A stretch of DNA of 64,000 nucleotides from positions 124,001 through 188,000 of the forward strand of contig JAJTUP010000054.1 of assembly GCA_021399435.1 (NCBI GenBank). The letters run 5' to 3'. Under the pieces are notes generated by a model, which searched no databases, was not told where the DNA came from, and saw nothing but the letters and a program-made list of their open reading frames with translations. The stretch is from Diaporthe sp. PMI_573 (lineage: Eukaryota > Ascomycota > Sordariomycetes > Diaporthales > Diaporthaceae). The stretch's first letter is position 1; each line of letters begins with the position of its first letter. Shown here piece by piece: positions 10,794 through 21,702 of the stretch. A program made the position numbers and the translations under genes.

Positions 10794-12984
10794 ATGGCAA
10801 ACATCTCTCTTGACAATCAGATCTTTTTTTCAGGCGGGCAGCCCAAGAGCAAAGGTCATTGCCCTCGGCGTGAAGGACCCCCGATCGCCTCGTCTAGAGG
10901 CCAGACAACGCTGCGGCAAGATGCACACGACAGCCAGCGCGGTCCTCCGGCACCCTCGCTGGTCAATGTGATCGAGATGACCAGCGATGGTGAGTTCGAT
11001 TGCGGCGATCTTGGTGAGGGCCGGCTCGATACATCATCCCCGCGGATCGACGAGCTCTCCCCACTCGTCACGCCCGAACCCCAATCGGACCGCGATGCAG
11101 GTACTAGTCCGTAACGAATCACTCCACCCTTCCTTTCGTAGCATGTTGCGCTGACATTCCTGAGCAGGCAAGAGCCCCAACTCGCGAGAGCCATCAGTCA
11201 CCGAGATTGCTGCATGTCGTGGCCTCGCTTTCGAGAGTGCCCAAGACGACTCAGAAAAGACACCTCTCGCGGGGCCAAGCTGTGCGATCATGTCGAGCCG
11301 GTCACAAGAACCTAGGGGACTGGACACCGTGGCTTTTGCATTACCGTCGTCGCCTGGAATCTCATCCTCACCCACGCGCTTAGAGGTTGGTTCAACACAC
11401 GGCGTGGATGATCGATTTGGAGCCCGCCCTGCTCGCGCTACCGACGTTCGGCACAAGACCGGTTCTCAAGATGCCGTAGGCCAATATAAAACAGAACTCG
11501 TTGGTCTTCACGGGTCTGGATCGGACCGTGATTCTCGATCTCCCCCAACATCAAGAGAGGAGTCTCGGCCGCGAGACAGGCCATCATATCTCGACCCAGT
11601 TTCCCCGGCCGAACGGTGGGGCAAGGAGTACCCGCTCTCCCCTCGGGCATCCAGAACCCGCCTGCGCCATCACACTCAGCTCGATCAGCAGGAGACATAC
11701 ACCCCAGAGCATTTTCCGGCGGCCCCTGCCACAGTCTTACCGCGGCGACTGCCTGGGTTGACGGAGGCTATGGTAGAAGATGAGCCGGCCTCACAAGACA
11801 GCACCTCGTCCGAGGCAAGAAAAACATCCCGCTCTGGAGACAATGCAGGCGGCACGGTCGCCACGGAGGGAGCATACCCGGTACTGCCGGTAGTGGAGGC
11901 TTCGGCTTTGCGGTTGGAGGATGGCACTCATCGGGAGAGCAGGCCAACACGTGTCTCACCAAGAGGCGGCCGCGGTAACCATTACCGCGCCAAGCAGGAG
12001 GGTGCTCGTAAGAGTGCAGCATCCCGCCATAGCATCCGCGATTCTGTCGATCCCGATGATAACAGTGCCGATGCCGACAGTGTGCAGCAACCTGTTGCAG
12101 ATGCGGGCGCATCCCCGCAACGTCGCAAACGACGTAGAGTGAGCTCTCGACGTGAGGGAAGGCCTCGACAACGGGATGCGGAGGAAATTGTTACTTCCCC
12201 TGAGGACAGCGGAAGTGAATGGGACGGTCGGCCACCGAAGCAGCGCCATAGACGTCATGCGACAGCCGCCGGGCGGCAGACTTCGAAATTCGAAATCGCT
12301 GAAGACCGCGGACTATGGCCTTGTGCTGACCCAGAGGCCGTCAAAGCACTATCTGCAAAGCTTGCAGAATCGCTATTCGCGACAGCAGATGTTAGGAGCG
12401 CGAAAGTGGACGGTGTGACGGTGTTTCAGATACGATTCAAGCAAGACCTCTACTGCTCGGAACACAGGCATCCTGTGCTCAGCAACCCGCAGCCTGCCTA
12501 CACATCCAATTCGCCAGCCAGACGGCGCAGCTCGAAGCCAGGCCATAGCAGAAGCCAAAATGAAAGAGTCATTTCCAGCGATGCTGCAGATGATCCCAAA
12601 GACAAGGTCAAAAAGCCGCAACGCCGGCGTTGGGAGCCTTCAGAAGAAGAACAACTTTCTGCATGGGTTGAGCAGGGGAAGGAGTGGGGATGGATTGCAT
12701 CTCAGTTGGAGCGAAGCCAGCCGGCTATCATGCAACACTGGGGAATCATGAAGCAAAACCAAAAGACAATCGAGGGTAAGAACCCTTTACCTTCGCGAAC
12801 AGAAAACGACCAAACGGAATATGAGGTCGAGAAAATTTTAGATGTCGAAGAAAGAGGAAACGGGCGGGCACGTGTTAAATGGGCACACTTTGAAGAACCG
12901 ACCTGGGAACCACTGGAAGAATTCCTCGGGACGGAAGCACTGCTCGCCTATGTGGGGGAGCATGGGCAGATTTCACCTCGATAA
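10794..12984 (+). CDS. SANT/Myb-like plus chromodomain protein, 707 aa, two exons
   Basis: Exon 1 (10794-11100) and exon 2 (11168-12984) join in frame across a 67-nt intron (GTACTAG..GAGCAG), giving 707 aa. Residues about 1-480 are low-complexity, rich in Ser, Arg, Pro and acidic residues, with basic nuclear-localisation-like runs (RRKRRRVSSRR). A globular stretch around residues 545-580 is unidentified. A SANT/Myb-like helix set follows (RRWEPSEEEQLSAWVEQGKE ... WIASQLERSQPAIMQHW). The C-terminus is a chromodomain (EYEVEKILDVEERG ... RVKWAHFEEPTWEPLEEF) with the aromatic positions of the methyl-lysine cage broadly kept. A nuclear chromatin reader is likely; target unknown. Broken and intact relatives lie at 16667 and 19516, each followed by the same 3' flank and a GTACGTAC minisatellite. 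Confidence 0.8.
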
Positions 12985-13231
12985 ACGGACACAGGTCACT
13001 TAGGCTAGGCTCTGCGGGGGTACCGCCATGCATTACGACTAAAGTTGTCGCTGTATTCTATAGTGTAAGTCAGCTGCAAAATATACTTGTTATCACTGAC
13101 GGGATGGACAGCCTCGCCTGGATTCAAAATAAATTCAAATGAGCCGCAGTGACATCGAAGAGCAGCCATTTCGCCTCTCGGCAGCCCCATAGCCTCTCCC
13201 TGACTCTATTTTCGTAGGCGCTGCCACTCCT

Positions 13232-13492
13232 TAGGTACGTGCCCTTTCTGCCATTCAGTACGTACCTTTTCTGCCATTCAATACGTACCTTTTCTGCCAC
13301 CAGTCAGCATGTACCTTTTCTGCCAGTCAGTACGTACACCCTCTGCCTATAAGTACGTATCTTTTCTGCCAATCAGTATGTACCCTTTCTGCCATCAGTC
13401 AGTACGTATCCTTTCTGCCAGTACGTATTTTTTCTGCCAGTCAGTACGTACCCTTTCTGCAAGTTAGTACGTATCTTCCCTGCCAATCAGTA
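13232..13492 (+). repeat. GTACGTAC minisatellite array 1
   Basis: About 11 diverged tandem units of roughly 20-28 bp follow the consensus CAGTACGTACCTTTTCTGC plus a short CAGT/CAAT joint. The array starts about 248 bp after the stop of the 707-aa chromodomain gene. The intervening flank is shared with the two related gene copies. Confidence 0.9.
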
Positions 13493-13510
13493 CTGCCCAA
13501 AATCGTTTCA

Positions 13511-13711
13511 TGTGACGGCAGCCACGGTAGGCAAGCCCTCTGGCCGTCACACTGACCCTAACCCTTAGCCCCACAGTCGCGTCAAGACTTCGCGAGCCAG
13601 GGGCCGCCAGAGCTTCGCTCTCCCCTTTCTTTTCCTCTCCTCAGCTTAGAATATTCGTTGATAGCGCCAATAGACCCAGCTCCCATGCTGCATCTCGCGC
13701 TGGCCGTGACA
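13511..13711 (-). mobile_element. Solo LTR of a Ty3/Gypsy chromovirus
   Basis: This is a 201-bp TG..CA-bounded sequence (TGTGACGGCAGCC ... GGCCGTGACA). Read as printed it has the RNA sense of the element, opposite to the printed orientation of the LTRs at 18070 and 41632. It includes CCCTAACCCTTAGCCCC and the AGCTTAGAATA self-primer motif. No internal domain is attached and the 5-bp flanks (TTTCA, CTTGG) do not match. By the convention used for the other two copies its coding sense is plus; the strand entry is therefore uncertain. Confidence 0.8.
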
Positions 13712-16666
13712 CTTGGCAGCCCATGGCAGCGGCATTTTACCCCACTATCCATTGTGGATCGCCAGTCAATAGAATTAAAAGACGCAAAAAGTTGTAGCTA
13801 CAGAGTCGCTGATGGTTTAGATATGAGATTTCATGCCAAGGATCGAACTGCGATTTTCCAAAGAACGCCGATTAGGAGCTATGGGGCAAAACGATGAGCC
13901 CAGCCGAATACGTTTCCTCAAGGCAAACACCCAGAACAAGATGCGTGTTGGCGCCAAGGCTGCTGTGTACGTTACCGCTGTACTCGACTATCTGACCGCT
14001 GAGGTCCTCGAGCTCGCAGGCGTTAGCTCCGACAGGCTGAAGAAAATGTCCGTGGGAACTCGTTCCGGGCCGGAGACGATTGACTTGCATTTTTGTTGCT
14101 TATAGATCTCGAAAGCTCTTGGCTCTTCCATTGGCCCGTGTCTCAAATGTTTTGCCGACTTCTTTAACGACTTCTCCCTTGGTTTTCTTTTCTTGTACAG
14201 CGAAGTAAAAATACATAAGCTCGAAAGCACTATGCAGAATAAATACATTGCGTGTAACAACTTCCTACAGCCTGGGACTCGTACAGTAGTCCACAGAAGT
14301 ACGTCATCTCGTTGGGATTGAAGCTTTCAACTTACGACCTACTTACGTTCAGAAGTACGCCGCTCACATGGCTTGCATAGCCACGCATCTGAATTGATAC
14401 AAAAGCAGTCTTATTTTCCCTCACTTTACGAATAATTTCAATTAGCAACAACTCGCCATTCTCGTTACAATATAGAACATTCCCGCACTTTGCAAAAATG
14501 AATACCTTCGCCTTCTTTACAAGTGTGCTTACACTTGGGTCTTCGCACTATATATTTAAGGACAATGGTATTCCAGTCCCTGTTCCTTTCAACTTCATAA
14601 CTAATGCTAATGCGACTTGGCTTGATAGGGAGTGCTCACGCGCTTGAAGTTGTAATGCTAGATGGTATATTAATTATGGTTTGACTCTTTTCAAACCTAA
14701 TGGGTCGTGCTAATGCAATATAGCCGCCGAAAGTTCTGGTGGGACAAGATTGGGCAGTTTTCCACCTGGAGTCGTTCATTCAAGCACCACCGAGTCTGCT
14801 TTCGGCGAACGACAGGTGACCCAGGCAGTTTCATCTGGCTCGATGGATGTGGTGGAATTAGTTACTGACAACTCCGAACACATTGGTTCGCAGCACGAAA
14901 CTAATGGGTTATCAAGGCTCGCAGAGCCAACTGTTAAGGTATATATTAATGTCTGCGAGAAGAACTAGCTATAGCCCGATGCACACGGTTATTATATTTC
15001 ATGATATCAAGGTTTTCGCTGGCTATCTCAATGGGCATATGTATTGCTCGAAAGGGTATTTGGTCGGCGATGGCATGGTTTAGTACCCTTTCTACCCTCC
15101 CCGGAGTTCGGAACAAAACTGATCATGTGTAAGTCTAAATTCTGTCGTATTGCTCAAGCGCTTCCACGTGTTACCGCAATATATTCAGAACGTCACTGCC
15201 CCGACAAGCCAATCTAAGAATTGATCAACATTAAAACGTGGTGTCTTCGGACAGGGCTTGCCTGCTTTGGTGGATGGTGACCATGTAAAGATATTGGACA
15301 AGAATACAGACATCCAGCGCTGGGAGAATAACCGCGTGTAGGTTGCAAGTCCCACATGGTAGGGTGGATTACTTGGAGAGCTTGCCCATGTTACCATCAT
15401 ACTCATGATATTCTGTCTTGTTTTCACATGTAACGTACCCGCACCAGATCCGCCCACCCCCTCATTCCGCCCACCCTACATCCGCGTTCACGCGTGTCAC
15501 GAATCCGAGCAGGGCAAATTGATTTCAAGACCGTCCTGTCTTTTGGCTTGTATGTTTTGCTTCGGTGGCCCTCGCTAGACTTCTGCCGACATGACTGGTC
15601 AGTGGTGATGCTGAGTTCTTTGTTGTAAAAGACGGAAATTGGTCTGGTGCCGCGACTGGCGGTGGGAGGCATCAGCTGTGGAACGCACTGGATAACTCCG
15701 TACGCTTTCGAGGCAAGATGCGAGATTATACTCTTGGTGACGGGTGTGTACATGAAATGGTCCTTCGTAAATTGCACTACATAGTGAAACTTTGTGTCCA
15801 GTTGGGCTCGCAAGTCAAGCGATCACATCGACCCCATTCACAAACATCTCCAAAAGGGCCGCCAGATCATTCTCACCGAGGACCCTTGGCCTACACCTGG
15901 TATGGCGCCACAACGCCGTCTATATTAAGCCGATTCCACACCGCCTACTCAGCTCCTCATTCTGGAAACAAAATCTCGTGACCGGGAGCAAATACCGTGG
16001 CGATGCTCTAGGTTCCATGCGTTCGTATGAATGCCTCATACGCCACGCCTCGGACTTTGAACTGGCCAAGGAGGCACACCTGGTTCCGTCGTCCTTAGCA
16101 CCTTCACCACCTCCGTTACATTCTAGACTCCATGAACAACCCAACAATGCCAATCCGTGACTGGGTATGCGGACTCCGTGCGAAGCCATTATAGTAACTA
16201 TCTCTGGACGGATTCCACCAACGACGGCTTTATTACACCATTAAGGAACAGGGAATTGATGACGTCTCTTCCAATCTTTGTTTTCTCCTTGGCGTCTCGT
16301 ACTTTTCATGCTGATGGGTCTAGGCTAACAAAGTCGCACACTCATATCGTCTCCGAGACTGTCAATGAACATAGAGTCCCAATCTTTGCTGTATTCAACT
16401 AAATACAAATATTTCAAGCTGTAAGGTACTTCCCGCTCTGAGACGGGAGACCGTTTGTCAAGACGGCGGCACGGAGATTGTCAATGTTGACTCCGAAGTC
16501 GGTCAGTGCCATTTAGACAAGAGTGGGTCGAGAATGCAGACCGTGGAGATCTCCAAGTAGGATGAGGCGTTCTTGATGCTCTAAATCTACCAAATCGATG
16601 TTGCCGCAGGTTTCTAGTACAGACACCTAAAGCCTTGCCCTCCACCCACTTTTTCCAGCCGGCGCC
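13712..16666. other. Long stretch without a supported gene
   Basis: Several frames of 60-130 codons exist on both strands but none shows a domain I recognise, a convincing splice structure or a clear promoter. The stretch separates the solo LTR from the second chromodomain gene copy. It looks like decayed sequence. Confidence 0.4.
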
Positions 16667-17387
16667 TTGAGCCCGAAGAAGTCAAGCACCGCGTGTCATC
16701 ACTGCGGCTGTTGTGCTGAAGCATTGTTGCGGATGAGGGGCGAAGTCCAGGCTCTCGCCGTGTTTGTCAGAGATTTCGCCACGAACAAACTCTCACGCAT
16801 GGCAACGATCAACAGACAGAGCGGTTCCTCAGGCATAACAGACCAAAACCGCACAGTTGCGGCAAGTGTAGGGCCATCGAACGCTGAGCAAGTTGAAAAC
16901 GATAAGGGCTCGGGCGACATTTCCGGCGACGACAACGATAGGCACAACGAAAATGTTATTTCCAGCGACGGTGCAGATGATCCTGAGGACAAGCGTTGGG
17001 AGCCTTTAGAAAGAAAAACTTCTTTGCGCATGGGTTCAGGAGGAAATGACATGGGAATGGATTGCAAGTAAATTGGGGCGAAGCGAGCTGGCCATCGAGC
17101 AAAAATGGGGAACGATGAGGAACAATAAAATCATCGAGAGTAGGAGCCCTCCAACTTCGCAAAAGGAAAGTGACGTCCCATCCCCGCTGTTGTCAGAGGA
17201 CGATCAAACAGAATACGAGGTCGAGAAGATTTTGGAAGTCAGAAAGATAGGAAGAGGCGGGCGGGTGTGTGTGAAATGGGCAGGCTTCAAAAAACCGACC
17301 TGGGAACCACTGAAAAATTTCCACGGGACGGAAGCACTGCTCGCCTATGAGAAGAAGCATAACGTTAGGCAGATTTCACCTCGATAA
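16667..17387 (+). pseudogene. Truncated, frameshifted SANT/chromodomain gene copy
   Basis: The first frame (to about 17010) contains CHHCGCCAEALLRM and VFVRDFATNKLSRMATI, nearly identical to residues in the intact 384-aa gene at 19516. Small indels between about 17010 and 17050 break the SANT block. The second frame (17046-17387) restores WIASKLGRSELAIEQKWG and a full chromodomain (EYEVEKILEVRKIGRGG ... VKWAGFKKPTWEPLKNF). The first 150 or so residues of the parent gene are absent, and no ATG of its own is evident. It is a dead copy. The 3' flank and minisatellite follow as in the other copies. Confidence 0.85.
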
Positions 17388-17777
17388 ACGGACACAGGTC
17401 ACATAGGCTAGGCTCTACGGGGGCACCGCCACGCATTACGACTCATATATTTCCTCGTACATGTACAAGTTGTCGCTGTATTCTATAGTATAAGTTGGCT
17501 GGAAAAAATAATCACCGTGTTTATTGTCCCCGACAGGATGGACAGCCTCGCCTGGGTTCGAGATACATTCACAATGAGCCGCAGTGACATTCGACGGCAG
17601 TCTGACGTCAAAGCCCACTTCCGTACTGCCATGGATCGTGACGTGGCCACCCTAATCCTGGCGGCACGTATATAACACACGTCCTTGAAATGGTTTTTCA
17701 AATCGATGCGCTTGGGGCACCGAGCAGACATTTCGCCTCTCGGCAGCCCCATTGCCTGTACCTGACCTACCACTGCT

Positions 17778-18068
17778 TAGGTACGTACCCTTTTCTGCCA
17801 GTCAGTACATACCTTTTTCTGCCAACCAGTACGTGCCTTTTTCTGCCAACCAGGTACGTATCTTTTCTTTCTGCCACTCATCAGGTACCTTTTTCTGCCA
17901 ATCAGTACGTACCTTTTCTGCCAGTCAGTACGTATCTTTTTAGTACGTACCTTTTCTGCCAGTCAGCACGTATTTTTTATTACGTACCTTTTCTGCCAGT
18001 CAGTACGTACCTTTCTTGCTAATCAGCACGTACCTTTTCTGCCAGCCAGTACGTACCTATTCTGCCAA
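17778..18068 (+). repeat. GTACGTAC minisatellite array 2
   Basis: About 13 imperfect units of GTACGTACCTTTTTCTGCCA with CAGT/CAAC joints, some shortened (for example TTTTTAGTACGTAC near 17940). The last unit runs directly into the LTR that begins at 18070. Confidence 0.9.
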
Positions 18069-18069
18069 T

Positions 18070-18271
18070 TGTCACGGCCAGCGCGAGATGCAGCATGGGA
18101 GCTGGGTCTATTGGCGCTATCAACGAATATTCTAAGCTGAGGAGAGGAGAAGAAAGGGGAGAGCGAAGCTCTGGCGGTCTCTGGCTCGCGAAGTCTTGAC
18201 GCGACTGTGTGGCTAAGGGTTAGGGTCCTTGTGACGGCCAGAGGGCTTGCCTGACCGTGGCTGCCGTCACA
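18070..18271 (-). mobile_element. 3' LTR of a Ty3/Gypsy chromovirus
   Basis: This 202-bp LTR lies downstream of the integrase reading frame (which is on the minus strand). On that strand the bases just before it are GGAGGGGGGTAG (plus 18272-18283), a good polypurine tract for plus-strand priming. Its sequence is closely similar to the LTR at 41632 and to the inverted solo LTR at 13511. Confidence 0.85.
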
Positions 18272-18323
18272 CTACCCCCCTCCAAAACGCAGACACCGGG
18301 ACGGTTTCGCGTAGCTAGTGACG

Positions 18324-19388
18324 TTATGTATGCCGTCTAGACCTGCTCTGCTTGCCTGTCTTTTCTGCCCTGTTATCGTCCGGGTGGTCGTCGTCTTCCT
18401 CGTCTGCTGCTGCAGACCAAATCCATTTTTGCAGTCGTAGCGGTGGACCGGGCGCTTCTGGGTGTTCCCGGTGGAAGGTCTCGAGGGCTGTTGCTGCGTT
18501 CTTGAAGTTCTCGGCAGGGTACCAAGTGTCGTCAGGGTCGCATCCGCGCCAGTTCACCCGGTACTGCAGCTGTTTGTTGCGGCCGTAGAGTCGGCTCTGT
18601 TCGGTTCGTTCGGCCTCGAACTCTGGTTCGCCATTGATTTCTTCTGGTGGGGGTGGTATCTGGACCTGCTGTGGCAACGGGTCGTCGTCGGCCTTCCTAA
18701 GCCGGTCGGCGTGGAACAGGTTGGGCATCTTATACGACGCTGGGAGGTCGAGGACATAACTGTGGCCTCTTTCTTCCAGTATCTCAAAGGGGTCTACGAA
18801 CTGCGAGTCGAGGCGGGTGGTTGGAGCTTGTGTCGAGAATCCCTTCTTCCGCAGGAAGACCTTGTCGTGAACCTTAAAGTTCACTGGGCGACGCTTCTTG
18901 TTTGCCTGGGCCTTCTGTTTCTCCTGCGTCTTAGCGGCGGCACGGCGGGCGAGTTCCTGCACTTCTTTGGTCTGTCTAACTAGCTCAAGGGCCTTCTCAG
19001 CTGGTCCTGCTGTTGGAGCCGCTGTGCTCAGATCTAAGGATAGCGGGTTTCGTATGTCCTTGCCCAGCATAACCTTTAGCGGCGACATGTCAATCGCGGA
19101 GTGCCACGACGAGTTGTGGGCGAAGTCGAGGGCCGGCAGGTGTATACTCCAGTCGTCTTGGTACTTGTCGATATAGAACCGTAGCCGCTGGTCCAGCTCT
19201 TGGTTCGTGAACTCGATCGCGCCTTGGGTCTGGGGATGGTAAGCGTTACCATGCCGATGCTTTGTTCCCGTCAGCTCGTTTAGCTTTGCGAGAAAGGCCG
19301 AGATAAAAGGTCCGGCGTTGTCGCTGATCCAGACCGTCGGCTGTTGGTGACGACATAAATAAGGGGAGCTATTCTCAAGATCTACCAC
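18324..19388 (-). pseudogene. Gypsy chromovirus integrase, N-terminally truncated, with chromodomain
   Basis: The frame gives 354 aa. It contains the second catalytic Asp of the integrase core (WISDNAGPFISAF) and the catalytic Glu block (HPQTQGAIEFTNQELDQRLR). The first Asp, the zinc-binding domain and all of protease, reverse transcriptase and RNase H are missing. The linker carries KVHDKVFLRKKG and YVLDLPASYKMPNLFHADRL, typical of the GPY/F region. The C-terminus is a chromodomain (LQYRVNWRGCDPDDTWYPAE), which places it among chromoviruses. The homology ends near 19395. Gag of the same kind of element sits at 40314-41495 in the same orientation. Confidence 0.9.
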
Positions 19389-19515
19389 TTGCGAGCCCCC
19401 AATTCACGGGTCTCGATTTATTGGGAATACAAATTCTTTCGGAAACAACTCTTCAACGCCCGACTCCTTCACAAGGAGCCCGTCTATTGGCGATTGCGCC
19501 GGTGCTTTTAGCGAG

Positions 19516-20670
19516 ATGGAAAGCGCTCGAACACACGTTTTAACGCTTCCTACTCCCTCCCCAAATCACACTACTATGCCACAGCGGGATGATGCCACCA
19601 CTAGCCGAAAACGAGGTCACAAGGCAACTGAAGAATACTGCGATGGCCGTCACCTTCCTGAACGAAAGAAGTCACGACATACTGAAAGCATACCAATGCC
19701 ATCACCAGCTCTACCAGCCGGTACATTCAACAGCAGCATCGCAACCCAACATGATAGATCACTCGTCTGGGACAATGACCCACCGCACCCTGACAGCCTC
19801 GCTGCAATGGACGTGGACAATTCCATTATAGCACAGAGACGTACAGGAGCACACAGGCAGCGCCCGCCAGTCACAACGGAATTCACTTCACCTCTCCTTG
19901 ATCGTTTCCCACAGCAATCCGGTTCCCAAGTATCCAACCAGCCTTGCTTCCCTTCTACTGCCATCGCCACGGATAAGTCCCCATGTCATCACTGCGGCTG
20001 TTGTGCTGAAGCATTGTTACGGCTGAGCGACGAAGTCCAGGCTCTCTCCGTGTTTGTTAGAGATTTCGCCACGAACAAACTCTCACGCATGGCAACGATC
20101 AAGAAACAGAGCGGTTCTGCAGGCATAACAGACCAAAACCGCACAGCTGCGGCAAGTGTAGGGCCATTGAGCGCTGAGCAAGTTGAAAACGATAAGGGGT
20201 CAGGGGAAGTTTCAGGCGACGACAACGATGGGCAGAACGAAAATGTTATTTCCAGCAACGGTGCAGATGATCCTGAGGACAAGCGTTGGGAGCCTTTAGA
20301 AGAAAGACGTCTTTGCGCATGGCGTCAGGAGAAAATGACATGGGAAGGGATTGCACGTAAATTGGGGCGAAGCGAGCTGGCCATCAAGCAAAAATGGGGA
20401 ATGATTACGAACAATGAAATCATCGAGAGTAGGAGCCCTCCAAGTTCGCAAAAGGAAAGTAACATCCTATCCCCGCTGTTGTCAGAGGACGATCAAACAG
20501 AATACGAGGTCGAGAAGATTTTGGAAGTCAAAAAGAGAGGAAGAGGCGGGTGGGTGGTTGTGAAATGGGTAGGTTTTGAAGAACCGACCCGGGAACCACT
20601 GAAAGAATTCCTCGGGACGGAAGCACTGCTCGCATACGAGAAGGAGCATGGGCAGATTTCAGGTCGATAA
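19516..20670 (+). CDS. SANT/Myb-like plus chromodomain protein, 384 aa
   Basis: Single exon from the ATG at 19516; a second in-frame ATG at 19576 is an alternative start. Residues 1-150 are Pro/Ser/His-rich. Residues about 155-195 hold a Cys/His cluster (CHHCGCC) and a helix ending in FVRDFATNKLSRM. A SANT/Myb-like region follows (KRWEPLEERRLCAW ... GIARKLGRSELAIKQKWG, about 265-305). The C-terminal chromodomain is EYEVEKILEVKKRGRGG ... VKWVGFEEPTREPLKEF; the Trp usual in the Thr-Trp-Glu-Pro motif is Arg here, so the methyl-lysine cage may be impaired. It probably acts in the nucleus on chromatin. A truncated Gypsy integrase lies just upstream and minisatellite array 3 begins 180 bp downstream. 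Confidence 0.75.
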   Translation: MESARTHVLTLPTPSPNHTTMPQRDDATTSRKRGHKATEEYCDGRHLPERKKSRHTESIPMPSPALPAGTFNSSIATQHDRSLVWDNDPPHPDSLAAMDVDNSIIAQRRTGAHRQRPPVTTEFTSPLLDRFPQQSGSQVSNQPCFPSTAIATDKSPCHHCGCCAEALLRLSDEVQALSVFVRDFATNKLSRMATIKKQSGSAGITDQNRTAAASVGPLSAEQVENDKGSGEVSGDDNDGQNENVISSNGADDPEDKRWEPLEERRLCAWRQEKMTWEGIARKLGRSELAIKQKWGMITNNEIIESRSPPSSQKESNILSPLLSEDDQTEYEVEKILEVKKRGRGGWVVVKWVGFEEPTREPLKEFLGTEALLAYEKEHGQISGR

Positions 20671-20851
20671 ACGGACACAGGCCGGGCTCTGCGGGGGGTA
20701 CCACGACACATTACGGCTCATATTTCCTCGTACATGTACAAAATTGTGGAAAATTCAATCACCAGGTTTATTGTCCCTGACAGGATGGACAGTTTCAAAT
20801 CGATGCGCTTGGGGCATTTCTGATCTGTCTTCCTAGGCGCTGCCACTGCTT

Positions 20852-21066
20852 ACGTACGTACCTTTTTCTGCCAGTCAGTACGTATCTTTTTCTGCCAGTC
20901 AGTACGTACCTTTTTCTGCCAGTCAGTACGTACCTTTTTCTGCCAGTCAGTACGTACCTTTTTTCTGCCAACCAGTACGTACCTTTTTCTGCCAGTCAGT
21001 ACGTACCTTTTTTCTGCCAGTCAGTACGTATCTTTTTTCTGCCAGCCAGTACGTACCCTTTCTGCC
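20852..21066 (+). repeat. GTACGTAC minisatellite array 3 (most regular)
   Basis: Nine units of 23-25 bp, GTACGTACCTTTTTCTGCC with an AGTCA joint, differ mainly in T-run length and a C/T change in GTACGTAT. This is the most homogeneous of the four arrays, suggesting the most recent expansion or homogenisation. Confidence 0.95.
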
Positions 21067-21239
21067 ACTAAACAGGTTTGTGCCAGCCAGGACGTGTTAC
21101 GATTTGAAAGTAATTTAGAAGTCATCACAAGACTTACGGATTTAGGATTCATGTATGTATTTTTCCATTTCTGCCAAAGACAATACTTATGCACGGATCC
21201 TAAAGAAAATACCCGGTCATTATAAACCACATACACGGA

Positions 21240-21419
21240 GAGGTGGAAAAGTTGAGAGCAGTGAACGCGCAGTTCGACGAATCCGCACCAAGATTCGTTG
21301 GTTTGGAACCACGCGATCGCCGCCAAACAGAATCGGTCGGCCATCGACTTACGGAACGGGAGAACGATTGTGGATACTACGTCTATTTAGTATCAGACGC
21401 TGAAATAATGCCTAATTAA
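21240..21419 (+). pseudogene. Ulp1-type protease C-terminal fragment
   Basis: Fifty-nine open codons end in ENDCGYYVYLVSDAEIM, which is the Asn-Asp-Cys-Gly nucleophile block and following helix of Ulp1/SENP (C48) proteases. Unlike the remnant at 917-1519 the catalytic Cys is kept. The His and Asp parts of the triad were not found upstream, where array 3 lies. It is a fragment. Confidence 0.55.
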
Positions 21420-21702
21420 GCTGTATCAACCACATCCCCCTCCATGAGAATCTCCATAGAACTTAAGCCGCTATCTAACAATATCTGAAACTTCAATATC
21501 AGAACTATGCATATCATGCTTTGGGTTGAACCTAAGGGTCTAAGTCTCTCTGAGGGCGTTCTCGCTGCTGGGGAGCCCCTATATGGTAGGTATTCTCACC
21601 ATATAGGTTGGTTATGGTGTGCCCGTTTGCGATGGTCCCGCACCATACTCAATCGGGATCTACAATACAAGCAACAGTTTCTACTGCTTAAACGGCTTCT
21701 GA

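Noticed and set aside
13833..13880. tRNA-like word GCAGTTCGATCC on the minus strand
   Set aside because: It resembles a B box, and an A-box-like ATAGCTC lies upstream, but spacing is too short and the ends do not pair into an acceptor stem. A SINE head cannot be excluded.
17690..18022. 110-codon frame across minisatellite array 2, reading as Tyr/Phe/Leu/Pro repeats
   Set aside because: The protein repeat is only the translation of the 24-bp array (a multiple of three). Frame is not kept between arrays and no start context or homologue is evident.
18215..18235. TAAGGGTTAGGG as a telomere or interstitial telomere array
   Set aside because: Only about two units, and at the same place in each LTR copy, so it belongs to the LTR.
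20852..21066. Arrays considered as CRISPR
   Set aside because: Units are directly adjacent with no unique spacers, the DNA is eukaryotic and there are no cas genes.
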